NCBI GenBank assembly: GCA_033002965.1 | Contig: JAURVB010014618.1 | Coordinates: forward strand, 176,736 to 240,735 | Reading direction: 5' to 3' | From: Piper betle | Taxonomy: Eukaryota; Streptophyta; Magnoliopsida; Piperales; Piperaceae | Length of the DNA stretch: 64,000 bases | Shown: one piece after another, positions 45,620 through 57,017 of the stretch | How the letters are laid out: each line of letters opens with the position of its first letter | Position numbering within the stretch: the stretch's first letter is position 1 | Notes under the pieces: model-generated | Databases searched by the model: none | The model's input: only the letters and a program-made list of their open reading frames with translations | Told to the model about the DNA's origin: nothing | Position numbers and translations under genes: made by a program

Positions 45620-46770
45620 ACATAAAATTGTCATAAGATTTCTACATTAATAGAAAATATAGATAATATTATAAAATAGTTAAAGAATTTGTAGCGATCC
45701 TAATTATAATACGAAAATAATATTTGTACATATATAAAATAAAAGCAAATATTGTAGCAACATCGTATTAAAAGTCCTCAATTTTATATATTACTATAAA
45801 GTAGATAATAGATAATAAAATATTAAAAAATAATGTTATAAAATAGTTAAAGCATTCGAAACGTTCGTAATTAAAAAAAAGTAATATTCGTACAAATAAA
45901 AAATGAAGGGTAATATTGTAAAATATTTAGAGACACCAGACAATACAATCAAATAATAAATAAAGGGTTATGTTGTAAAATATTTAAAAGAAACGTGATA
46001 ATACTGTATTAAAAGTACTCAATTTTATATATTAATATAGATATTTTAATATAGTATTGTTACTTGTCCTTGAAATATTTTACAATACTACCCATTTATT
46101 TCCTATTTTTATTATCTGTAAAAGTTTTAGTTTATTTTAATTAGGATTTGTCATTATCTTTTAACTATTTTATGATATTATTCGTTATTTATTATTCCTA
46201 AAAATAAAATAAATACAAATTTACTCTTCTTTTAATAGGTGTTGCCACGTGCCCATTAAATATTTTACAATATAGCCCCTTTATTTTTTATTTATAAAAT
46301 TTTTAGTGTAATTAAGATTTGTCATGTATCTTTTAACTATTCTATGATATCATTCATTATTTCATATTCTAAATTAAATTAAATAGAAATTTATTTAATT
46401 TTTTTAATATGAAGTTGTCACGTGTCATTTAAATCTTTTTCAAGATTATTTTTATTACACCTTTGTTTCTTATTTGCAAAATTTTTAGTTTAATTAAGGT
46501 TTGTCACATATCTTTTAACTATTCTATGACATCCCTTGTTATTTCATATTCTAAAAGTAAATTAAATACAAATTTACTCTTTTTTATCCGGTGTTGTCAT
46601 GTGTCATGAAAATATTTTTTAATATTACATCTTTGTTTCTTATTTACAAAAAAATAGTTTAATTAAGATTTCTCATGTATCTTTTAACTATTTTATGATA
46701 TTATTTTTATTTTTTATTAATATAAGTAAATTAAATTACAAATTTACCCTTCGTCATTACAATTTGAAAT
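45620..46770. repeat. AT-rich tandem repeat array arranged as a large palindrome
   Basis: Right half: four units of about 170-185 bp, marked by GTATCTTTTAACTATT-type blocks at about 46143, 46315, 46499 and 46669, alternating with GTTGTCACGTGTCATTTAAA and TATTTTACAATA. Left half: the same blocks on the other strand (AAATAGTTAAAG, ATTGTAAAATATTTA). The centre is near 46029, where 45975-46011 pairs with 46047-46083 (arms of about 37 bp with few mismatches). Confidence 0.8.
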
Positions 46771-46814
46771 AGGAAATCTAAATAAAAGGTGTAGCTCACC
46801 TTAATTTTTTCATA

Positions 46815-47000
46815 TATATATATATACAAGCTCGACTAATTTGAATTGACTACGAAAGTAATTAATCAACCAAGTCTGAGCAAATAAAAGAACGTTAGGA
46901 ATGTCAATGGTAATTACAAATTCGTTAATCATACAACATGTTACATCCATGATCCGACTACACGACACCAGCAGAACTTTCTAGAAATATATATATATAT

Positions 47001-47031
<31 letters not shown>

Positions 47032-47330
47032 GAGGTCGACTAATTTGAATCAATTAACTATATGGAAGTAACCAACAAAGTCTTTGCAAATAAATTAAAA
47101 CGTACGAATGTCAAATGTAACAAAACAAATTACGGAGTATATAGATACGTTACATTCATGAATCATGATCGATGAAGCCAAAGCTGCTACGCCGCCTGTG
47201 CTATGACGCCAGCAGAATTTTCAACAAAAAATATCATATATATTTTATGTACTTTTTAAAGTTTGACAAAGTCAACTCTTATTTAGTAGACAAACAATGT
47301 AAACTCTTCTTTAGATGACTAAAACACGCT
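46815..47330. repeat. Tandem units of about 220 bp, also found at 52300-52710
   Basis: Units contain CGACTAATTTGAAT, AAGTCTTTGCAAATAAATTA, TTACATTCATGAATCATG, GATCGATGAAG.CAAAGCTGC and end in AT microsatellite. The second unit (about 47030-47310) is very close to 52430-52706. The two sites are separated by the block holding the nested LTRs at 47640-52017. Confidence 0.75.
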
Positions 47331-47363
47331 CGCCTTCTCTCTATTATTAAAATTAGGGGGATA

Positions 47364-47380
47364 CCGCACGTTCCGTGCGG
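47364..47380. repeat. Perfect CCGCACG/CGTGCGG hairpin motif (2)
   Basis: Seven-base arms with a TTC loop, followed by a long AT-rich stretch (TTTTATTTTATATATTAATT). It could form a cruciform or mark the end of an unclassified element. Confidence 0.6.
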
Positions 47381-48245
47381 TTGTATGTATTTTATTTTAT
47401 ATATTAATTATACTTAATGTATTATATTTTAATTTTATAATTTATATCAATTATAATTAATTGTCCTATGATATTATGTATAAATTAAAATTATGACTCT
47501 AATATATATAAAACCTTAGAATTGATTAAAATCCACTAAGTAAACATGAAACCAAAACCTTAATTAAGTTACCTAATAAGGTTTAAAACTTCACCTAAAC
47601 CTAATTATGATCATTAAGTGATGTTTAAGTGTTGATCTTATGTGGAGGCTAACCCTTGTTTTGCTTGCCAATGTGACTTGATTCTTATTCGGTTCCATCT
47701 CTATGCTAGGTATCGTGGGTGAACTCATCGACTAGAATACAGAGCTCTACTCATCTAGGTCCGTATGACTCTTCCCTTACTTCATCTCTACTTGACTCCT
47801 CTCATGTCGAGTTTGACCGCGTTTTAGATGTAGAGCGGCATCGGCGGCATTTTATCGGATCCTTTCAATGTTGGGCCATTTAGCCGTGTTTTCTACACGT
47901 GTTTAATAAAATTTCAAGGTTTAGACCCTTGGATGGTTTTCGAAAGATAAGATCCAGAAACAAAGCATAAATCCTCTCCCAAGCCTATATGTATAAATAT
48001 GAGTGTTTACGGATTTTACGAATAAGAGTGTGTATAGGATATATGGACCACACTAGTACTCCTTCAAATCCTATAGTAGTGCCGAGTATGAGGGTACTAC
48101 ATAATGCAACATATTTTTGAAATTTGTGGCACAAACTTAGCCGTTCTTTTTGCCATTCGAGTACTGAGACGGGTGTAATATGGAGGATGTGAGGGTATAA
48201 GCATTGTATGTATGAATATGAATATTACCGTTCATGCGTGCCAGC

Positions 48246-49736
48246 TGTAACACCCTGATTTCTGTTCAACCAAATCAGAAATGTTATGATCGAGTCGAGT
48301 CATGTTTAAAGATGTTGGTCGGTAAGACTCGATCGATAAAATAGATCAAAGCAACCTTTTTGGTGTCATGAGAATGAAAGACATTGTTAAATATGCATCA
48401 AAACACATCAAATATAAATAAAAGTAAGAAAGTAAATAACTGCGTTGAACTTAAGTGTGTGTATCATTTATCTGTCTTCCCACCAAAGTCTACTCAAGAT
48501 TGCAAGACCTACAAATATAATATAAAAATATCAATAACGAGTGTTACTGGTCCGAAAAATAACTAGTACAAACAGGCAAATGGGTATTCCATTACCCATG
48601 AAAACTTAGAAAACTTCAGAATTGCCTCACACTTAAACAAGTACCCTCACATCCTCCATATTAATATTCATATTCATACATACAATGCTTACGCCCTCAC
48701 ATCCTCCATATTACACCCACCACAATACTCGAGTGGCAAAAGGAACAGTTAAGTTAGTGCTACAAATTCAAGAAATGTGCTGTGTTACACAGTACCCTCA
48801 TACTCTGCACTACCTCAGGGTTTGAAAGATTACTAGTGCGGTCCATACATATCTCCATACCGCTCACTCTCTTATTCGTGAAATCCTTAAAAATATGCGT
48901 ACTTATATAATAGGTTTAGGGAAGAGGCTTGTATCATATATTTCTAGAGCTTAAGTTCAAAAACCAACAAGGGATCTTATCCTTGTACTTTTATTAAACA
49001 TGTGTAGAAAACACGGCTAAATGGCCCGACATCGGAGGGATCTGATAAAATATTACTGATGCTGTCCTACGTCTAAAACACGATTAAACTTGATACACAA
49101 GGAGTCAAATAGAGATCAAAGGGAGAGTCCTACGGACTTGTGGTCCAAGCTCCAAGTGCATTGACCTATCTACGGAGAACTCGGACTCCATAACCCACAT
49201 CGAAACCCATTGCTAAGTAAAATACCGATGTCTCTATATGATGCATGCTTGTGGTGTGTGCTCATATCATCAATACTTCCTAATAAAGAAAACAGTGATA
49301 GTAAACCTATAACTAAACACATGGCACACAAATCAACACATAATAATAATAAATAATAAATAAAAAATAATTAAACAAGGAAATACAATCATAAATAATT
49401 AGATAAATAATAAATACAAGAACATAAATAATATTCTAATAATAAAATAATAATATAATTATACTATATAAATACACAGCTAAGCACTAATAATTCATTA
49501 AATAAATAAATAAACAAATAGTTAATACTCATTAATCATGAATAATAATAATAATATCATAGTTATACAATACAAGAATACATAATTAAATACAAATAAA
49601 TAATTAAATAAATATAATTTAGTAAACATAAATAAGACTAATATTAATAAGTAAATATATCATTAATAATAATAAGTAATCATATAAACATGCATTATAA
49701 TCAATAAATGCACGAATAATAAGAAATGAATAATAA

Positions 49737-49767
<31 letters not shown>

Positions 49768-50907
49768 AGAAAAATAATCATAACATCCAAACATGTTAAA
49801 TCATATGAATATGCATCTAAACTAATATATGGGTTTTCGAATTACCGAAAACGGTGCAAGAACAAACAAAAATGGTCAGAAAATGACTGAACCGGGTCAA
49901 CTGGCTGAACCAAACCGAGTTGGGCCCAACCCACTTGGTTTGGGTTAAATAAACTACTGGGCTGGTCTGGACTGATGGACATGGACATGGGCTCGAACTA
50001 GCAAACTCGGACACGACTAGGCAGATGCGAAAGTTGACAGACGGAAGCAAACACGGTCAAACGGGCCAAACTTGGCAGCCGGTGCTGATGGTGGCTCGGC
50101 TAGGGTTGCTGCCGGTTGGCATCGATGGTCCATGCAACGAGGAACATGATGGTGGTGGCGTCTAGCAGAGTCCGGCTGGTGGTTGGCAGGAAAATGGCCT
50201 GAAAGGAGCAGTACCGCCGCCGGGTGGGGCATCATTGCCAGCAACAATCATAGCCACGACAGTGGTCATGGGTGGTCTCAAATGATCAGCCGTCAAGTGA
50301 GTAAACTATCTAGGCTGAATGGTCGGCGGTGTCCAGCCAGTGGCTGGCCAGAAAACGGTCGAAATCTATCAAAAATGCCATCGGGCAAGTGCGAGTCGCC
50401 AGCGGTGATTGTGGCCACAGCGGAGGTTGATGTCAATCTCAAACGGAAGATCTCGGTGAGATGAAGCTGTTGGGGTGGTCGGCTTCACTGGAGGACACTC
50501 GCCGGTTCTGAAAAATGGCCCGAAAGGGTGGTGGTGGCTGTGGTGGTGACGGTGGCGATGGCGATCAGGGCCTATGATGCATGCAATGAGATACCCTGAA
50601 AATCCCAAATGGATATTGATGCTGCAACGGCCTAGATCAGGGCCTAAAACCGTGGCTAACTCATAAAAAATCATATGTATACCTAGCGTATACACTGATA
50701 ACTCATGCACTGATGTAGCCTAATTGAAGCTATCATCTGCATGTCGGGTATACTCAGCCACCATGACATGCTCATATGGTCATCTGGGGCCCATACTCAT
50801 GATCTGAAAATTGGTCTGACTCGAGCTTGCTCGAACCGACTTGAGACTGGCCCGAACCGGGCAAACTACAAGCAGTGTAAAACCCTAACCTGAAGCTAGG
50901 TTTTATA
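48246..50907 (+). mobile_element. Inner family S-related LTR, 2662 bp, nested
   Basis: It starts TGTAACACCCTG at 48246 and ends AGGTTTTATA at 50907 (the last bases would be CA before one C-to-T change). Flanks are CCAGC (48241-48245) and TCAGC (50908-50912), the same 5 bp with one C-to-T change. It interrupts the outer LTR, whose sequence resumes on the right. It shares GTGTTACTGGTCCG and the GC-rich 3' part with the other copies but is a separate subfamily. Confidence 0.8.
49735..49780. repeat. (TAAA)n microsatellite in AT-rich tract
   Basis: Perfect TAAA/AAAT run at about 49738-49770 inside a broader AATAAT-rich tract (49330-49790) of the inner LTR. Confidence 0.8.
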
Positions 50908-52299
50908 TCAGCACTCGTTTAAGTGTGTTTGCTTACCGCCTAGTGTGAGGCAATTTTGAAATTTCATAAGTTTCCTGTGGGTAATAGAATACCCATTTGC
51001 CAGCTTGCTATTTTACCAGTAGTTATTCAGATCGATAATCAAATTTATTTGATTACTAATGTGGTTTTCTATTATATGTAGGTGAGGTTCCCTGGCATTG
51101 GCTGGTCTAGGTGGATGGATCAAAACGGCTTAGTGGTGGTGGTAACGGGGGCCCTGTGTTATGTTGTGTGTTTTGGACTACATATTTTGTTAATGACTAT
51201 ATGACGGGCATGCGCCCTAACTATGTGAACTTTGTATGCATCGGATGTATGCGATGATGGTTATGCTAGCATGTTTTATCCTTATATTATTATTTTTTAC
51301 TGTAGAGTTACAATACTTTGGGCATGGCTAACCATCGTCTATAAAGTAAATAAGCCCCAGAGTCTTGGAAGATGATGAAGAGCTAAGTCAGGTACACGAA
51401 ACATATTTGGCAGCAGCTGTCTGTGTGTTAGAGTTATGTGGGTGGAGGAGCTTACGATGTCACACCAGTTGAAGACCCACGTGAAGTCTGGGTATTAGGG
51501 TTTGATGCCCTAATACTTGATGATGTTGTGTAATTTCTCTGATTCTTTAATTTTTGCTCGCTTAGGGTATGTGGAATAGGTAGCCATGACCCTTGTTTAA
51601 ATACTCGTATCATCTCAATGTAAATAATAAGAAGACCTAAGCCAATCACTTGAACTAAATAGTAAGAATATAATGTACACAACTCGCATGCAACCTCAAA
51701 ATTGTAGCGAAGGTGTGCTTCTTCCATTATTGGGAGTGATCATCTTATTTTTAAAATCACCGCTCATAGTTGTAGGGTAGGTTCTGCCTTGGTTACGGCT
51801 AGGGGTGTTCATATAGGATTCTTTTAAGTCTAAGATTCCTTCTGTAGTACGAACTCTGTACGCATTCTGTGAAAATCAACCTTAGTGTCTGTCTTAAGCC
51901 TCCACGGAAGGTTGAAATCCGCTTCTGTAAAGTCTGTACACGATAGCCCAACGAGTAGCTTTTAAATTATAATATCACGATTTAGTCAGTCCCTTCAAGT
52001 TGAATTAGGGTGTTACATGTTTGATATACTGGCCTCAGGTTTTGGAATTAGGAATTGGATTAATAATACTAATTCAAGTACGGTTAGAAATATTCGTTTT
52101 ACTTGAATTAAGTTTTTATTTCAATTCCAAGGAATTACTTATCACATGTGGAATTCGACTTGGCGTGTTCGCCTCGTTCCATTTGGGAATTGCTTCCATA
52201 TTTTTACTTTAAAATTATTTATTGATAATTATTTGTTCATATAAAGTCTAAACTAAGTGCTTGTCTTAATATTTTTTTATTCTTAAAGAGCACCTAGAC

Positions 52300-52780
52300 T
52301 TTACGATTAGAGTCATGATCATGAAGTTAAAGCTACTACGCCAACACCATGACACGACCAAATTTTTCTACAAATATGTATATATATATATATATATATA
52401 CACACACATAGAGAGAGAGAGATACATGTGATCAAGTTGACTAACTTGAATCAATTAACTATGGAAGTAATGTACAAAGTCTTTGCAAATAAATTAATGC
52501 GAATGTTAAATGTAAAAACCAATTCGTTAGTATGTAGACATGTTACATTCATGAATCATGATCGATGAAGTCAAAGCTGCTACGGCACCTTTGCCATGAC
52601 GCTAGAAGAATTTTCAACAAAAATGTTATATATATTTTATGTACTTTTTAAAGTTTGCCAAAGTCAACTCTTATTTACCGGTGAAAAAATGTTAACTCTT
52701 CTTAAATTGCATAGAAAAGATGACTATACATACATACACACACATATATATATATATATATATATGTATATATCAATAAT
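52300..52780. repeat. Second site of the 220-bp repeat plus AT/AC/AG microsatellites
   Basis: 52430-52706 matches 47030-47310. Microsatellites are AT then AC then AG at 52379-52424, and AC then AT at about 52730-52768. Confidence 0.75.
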
Positions 52781-53119
52781 TCGGAGATTAGGTTTGGAAA
52801 AGGGCATTTTTTTCACTCCATGCAAATGGTTAAGTTTGCTAGTAGCCTAGAATGCATATTCAATTTCTGTCAAGCTTTGGGCTGGACAACTTTTTCTTGT
52901 TTATGATTTGTGATGATGATTAATTGTGGATAAAATTGTTTATAGCTAGATTATTTTTTATATATACTAGATGGGAACCCACGCAATGCACAGGGCATGT
53001 ATAACTTTTTTATATAAAGGCTTATGATTTACATATTATTTACTTAATTAATCAACCACGTTAATTTATTACATCAAAGCGTTAATTTACATATAATTAT
53101 CATATAACGTCTTATTTAT

Positions 53120-53415
53120 TTTTTTGATTCACCATCCGTGGTTGACTTGATTTGTTATTGGAATTTGATGCTCGTGGTCAATGAGTATTACTTTAATGCG
53201 TTAATGGCCATTTTGGAATTCGTTGCTCGTGGTCAATGACGATTAATTAGAGTTTACGTTCTTGAGAAGTAAAGCTTATGTGTATATAGGAAGCATGCAG
53301 TTTCCTCAAAGTTATTATTTATTTCTTTGATTCTCGATTCGAGGTTGACTTGATTTGTTTTGGAATTCGATTTTCGTGGTCAATCTGGATTACTTAAATG
53401 CATTAATGATTTTTT
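53120..53415. repeat. Diverged direct repeat, period about 204 bp
   Basis: TTTGATTCACCATCCGTGG...GGTTGACTTGATTTGTTATT at 53123 and TTTGATTCTCGATTCGAGG...GGTTGACTTGATTTGTTTTG at 53327. Both continue through CTCGTGGTCAAT or TTCGTGGTCAAT and GCGTTAATG or GCATTAATG. Meaning unknown. Confidence 0.6.
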
Positions 53416-53419
53416 TGTT

Positions 53420-54230
53420 TACTTATTTAATTTTAGTAGAGGTTCTTGAGATGAATGGATTATTGTAGTATACTTCAACATGATCCACTTGATCCCGAAT
53501 CTCGGGTCCACGCTTGAGAAGAGGACAAATCTAAGAATAACAGACCATTATTTATAACACAGCGTAAGTTGGCTAGGTGTGAATATTCCATCACTAGCTG
53601 AACACTTCTCAACAACGCGCTAATTAATTACGATAATTATAATTTTCAAGGTGGGAATGCTCAAATCATGGTTTGTTCTTTGTTTCTGGATACCAGTTCC
53701 TCGTATCATGATGGTAGACTTGTTGGTTTTGTTGCTACCAGGAAGTGAACGGAATCAGCTGCTTGGCTGACAGGCTGCATATGATGTGAAGGAGGACATT
53801 GACCTTGACTAGTTAATCATTGATCACAATATCCGCGTTGGGGGTAGCTAGTTGTAGAGTTTACAATTTCACGTGCATGCGCTTTTAAGCCTTGTTTATT
53901 TTGCTTAGAAAAAAGTTGTCTTGCCTATTTTCATTTTAATTTAAACCATTAATGTTTTCTAAAATTATTTTGCACACCCTTCCACCCATTGCTCAAAACA
54001 AAAAAATCTCACAATCAATTCAATTTACAACTCAATTGGCAAAAGAATATTTAAATATTCATATTGGCCCAAGCGGAAAATAATGAGCCTAAATTAATTC
54101 TAAAAATTAGTTAACAAAATTAAAAATATATAAATATATTTTCACAAAAATATTATATTTTATTTTGTACATAGGTTTTGAGTGTACAACGAATTTCTAA
54201 TTTTTGATGAAGTTACATCCCACCTTCCTT
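53420..54230. other. Spacer without recognisable gene
   Basis: AT-rich. No gene, RNA or paired repeat seen. Confidence 0.5.
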
Positions 54231-55060
54231 TAGGGATTTCTTCTTTAAAAAACAATTATAAAAATGAGGCAACAAGTAATAAACTACGAGTTGTACGTAG
54301 TACATCATCATGTGCAATATGTAGTACTGACGTCGTCTATTGACAATTAAATGACGTTAATGTCAACCACATCCTTATATTATAAGTAGGTTAATTCACA
54401 TAAGTAGTTGCAGACTAATCAACTTTTTGTTGGGCTAGGTACGCAATTCTTTTCTTTATCAATATGCTCATTCTTTTGCTATGAAATGCTCGTGTACAAA
54501 AAGTAAACCATTTGCACTAAAATACGAGTTCCCCGAGATGATGGGTCTGCTGGGAAGATATATTGAAGCCATAATATTTATTAACATGTGATGTGATAGT
54601 GAAGGTTTCCATTAACGCCCAAGGCCATTGTGGGGATTTTAGTAAGATTCATGAATCAATTTGCAGTATTATAAGAGGCTGTATTTCAGACGGCCTGAAA
54701 TTCTTGGATTTTTAAAATTTTGTCTAAGATATAATTAAGTTTAGAGATATTTACTTGTGTAAGGAAGCGAATATTATTTATTTAAATTAAATGGAGAAAT
54801 TTTATATATTATGACTTTAAGACTTTTCCGTCCCACCAAGTGTGTTGTGAGTGGATTTTACAGCTGACCATATGGCTCCGGAAAACCGTCTTCGGCCATC
54901 CCATGACCACCGGATGACTCATGGTCGTGCTGGCTACCATCCTGACCAACCCCATCAACTGCCATAGCGCCGTTCATCTCTAATTAAAGATCAAAGTCAG
55001 CGCTTGGCTCACGGCTACCGATCGTGCAACGCCACTGTTCTCCTTCATTGGGACCCATTT
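54231..55060 (+). repeat. Low-copy repeat, copy A (keeps an empty hAT site)
   Basis: This matches 57018-58600 along its length: GATTTCTTCTTTAAAAA, CATCATGTGCAATATGTAG, ATGACGTTAATG, TGGGCTAGGTACGCAATTC, GATATATTGAAGCCATAAT, and the GC-rich end GCTCACGGCTACCGATCGTG. At 54930-54937 the sequence CTGGCTAC stands where copy C has a 505-bp insertion. Confidence 0.8.
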
Positions 55061-55064
55061 GCCA

Positions 55065-55375
55065 TCATTCCTCGAGATGATGGGTGCGCTAGGAAGATAT
55101 ATTGAAGCCATAATATTTATTAACATGTTGTGATGTGATAGTGGAGGTTTCCATTAACGCCCAAGGTCATTGTGGGGGCTATTTTAGTAAGATTCATGAA
55201 TCAATTTGCAGTATTATAATAGGGAGTAGTTCGGACAACCTGAAACTCTTGGATTTTTTAAAAATTTTATCTAAGATAAAATTAAGTTTAAAGATATTTA
55301 TTTTGGGAGGAAGCGAATATCTATTATGTATTGGTCAAATAAATTTCATATATTATATAAAATATGTAATATGAG
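55065..55375 (+). repeat. Low-copy repeat, partial copy B
   Basis: Only the middle block is present (CTCGAGATGATGGGTGCGCT, GATATATTGAAGCCATAAT, GGAGGTTTCCATTAACGCCC, AAACTCTTGGATTTTTTAAA), directly downstream of copy A. Confidence 0.75.
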
Positions 55376-55484
55376 ATGAATACATTTATATCTTTCAAGA
55401 ATTGAAATTTACAAATGCTGATATCGCCAAAATTGTAAACAAAATTAAGGATATTTTACTTGATGTGATCAATTTTTTGGCTTG

Positions 55485-55488
55485 ATAA

Positions 55489-55527
<39 letters not shown>
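55485..55527. repeat. (AT)n microsatellite
   Basis: Perfect AT dinucleotide run of about 40 bp. Confidence 0.95.
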
Positions 55528-55529
<2 letters not shown>

Positions 55530-56115
55530 CATGAAGAGCCTTAATCAAAAGCTACTTGCAGAGTTTGTGTTTAAAAGTCATGGAACTAGCTGTTAGGAAA
55601 ACTTACGGTGTTATATCGATGATCATGCTAATGACATGATAATCAAATGACAAAAATAGGCAATTATTGGATGAAATAATATCGTATCATTCACTTACAT
55701 GGAAAATAAGAAAGAACCAACTGTTCATGTTGGGGAAGTGATCATTTGATATAGAAATATAATTTCTCATTTATATGCCAGTCCTCCCTTACACATAAAG
55801 ATATAAAAATTTAATGGACTATCTTATTTTATGTAAATGCATTATATAATCAAGTTATCAATTAATCAAAGTTAAAATTATTCCCATGAGAGTACTCCCC
55901 CACCTCTTTCCTAGAAAAAACTCTTCTCTTTCACCTTATACCCTAGGCGATACAAACCTAAATTAAGATTAATATAATTATAAATGATAAAATTTGTAAT
56001 TGCAAATGCTTTCTTAACATCATCCCTTTCTTATCCAAGCTTCAGACCAATGTAGAAATATTGACTAAATTCTCTTTCCCAATAAAAAATAAAAAAATTA
56101 ATCTTGAAATGTCGG
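55530..56115. other. AT-rich spacer
   Basis: Nothing supported. Confidence 0.5.
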
Positions 56116-56123
56116 TTACCAAG

Positions 56124-56958
56124 CAGAGTTGCCGGAATCGGCCGATTCGAATTAGATCGGCAGCGTGCCGATCCGATTTCGGGGCCGAATCGGTCGGCCC
56201 CGAATCGGAGCCGAACTCGCTCGATTCACCCCGATTCCGACCGAGTTGACTCCGATTCGGAATCGGGGTGAATCGGGAAGAATAAGTTTTTTGGTAAATT
56301 ACTAAAATAGCCTAGGTATGATATTTATTAAATTATTTAAGCATGGGTAAAATGGTAATTTTGATTTCAAAACCTAAAATTAACCCGCTCCCCCCACTCC
56401 GCCGCCACTCGTCCGCCCTCCGCCGCCGCATTTCCGCCTCTGCCGTGAGTCCCCGACTCCGGGTTCACTCACCGACCTCGCCTCCGACCTCGCCGACGTG
56501 TGGCTGGACCGAATCGGTTGTATGACGCACGAATCGTTGCCGACTTCGGGCCGCCGACAGTTCCTCCGACCGGGCTGTTGACATCGTCGCCGCCCTCACA
56601 ACCGCCCCTCCGACGTGTGGCCGGCCGACAGTGCAGTGGCTGCGAGACTCGCCGCCGACTAGGCTGCCGACCGCACCTGGTCAATGGCATTCTCGTAATT
56701 AAAACTTGACTCGTGTCTGACTCGAGTCAAAAATAATAACTAACTCTAAATAATTCAAAAAAATCTTAAAATATATTATAAATATAATATACACAATAGT
56801 ATTAAAATGACATCAATATCTAATTTTTATATATTTATTTTATGAGTTGTTAAATATTATATATAACCGATTTGGACCTAATTCAGACAGATTCAACTGA
56901 ACCGATTCCCGGCCGATTTAGACCGATTCCGATTCCGATTCCAATTTATGCAACCATT
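56124..56958. mobile_element. hAT-type element, 835 bp, with an LTR-like piece inside
   Basis: TTACCAAG flanks both ends (56116-56123 and 56959-56966), a perfect 8-bp target duplication, the hAT length. The left end is CAGAGTTGCCGGAATCGG and the right end is CCAATTTATGCAACCATT, an imperfect inverted pair (GTTGC and GGAATCGG on both). Both ends are rich in CCGATTC repeats. No transposase. The interior from about 56680 (TCGTAATTAAAACTTGACTC, GACTCGAGTCAAAAATAATA) closely resembles 932-990 of the family S LTR, so the element seems to carry captured LTR sequence. Confidence 0.75.
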
Positions 56959-57017
56959 TTACCAAGTAACTATCAAGGTTAATTTTTTTATTAGGCTCAA
57001 CCAAGTCTGCCGGCTAT

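Larger units (their letters stand above)
47640..52017 (-). mobile_element. Outer family S-related LTR, reverse orientation, split by an inner copy
   Basis: The two halves are about 47640-48245 and 50908-52017. The left half has GGCATTTTATCGGATCC and GGGCCATTTAGCCG, as in the LTR at 34194-36912. The right half continues with TACCCATTTGCCAGCTTG, the CCAGTAGTTATTC region and TATATGTAGGTGAGG, and ends GGGTGTTACA at 52017. The left end is not visible; compared with the inner copy, part of the LTR is missing there. Right flank TGTTT. Confidence 0.65.

Noticed and set aside
46050..46760. Regularly spaced repeats as a CRISPR-like array
   Set aside because: Units are about 175 bp, AT-rich, diverged and continuous with no unique spacers, in a plant nuclear genome.
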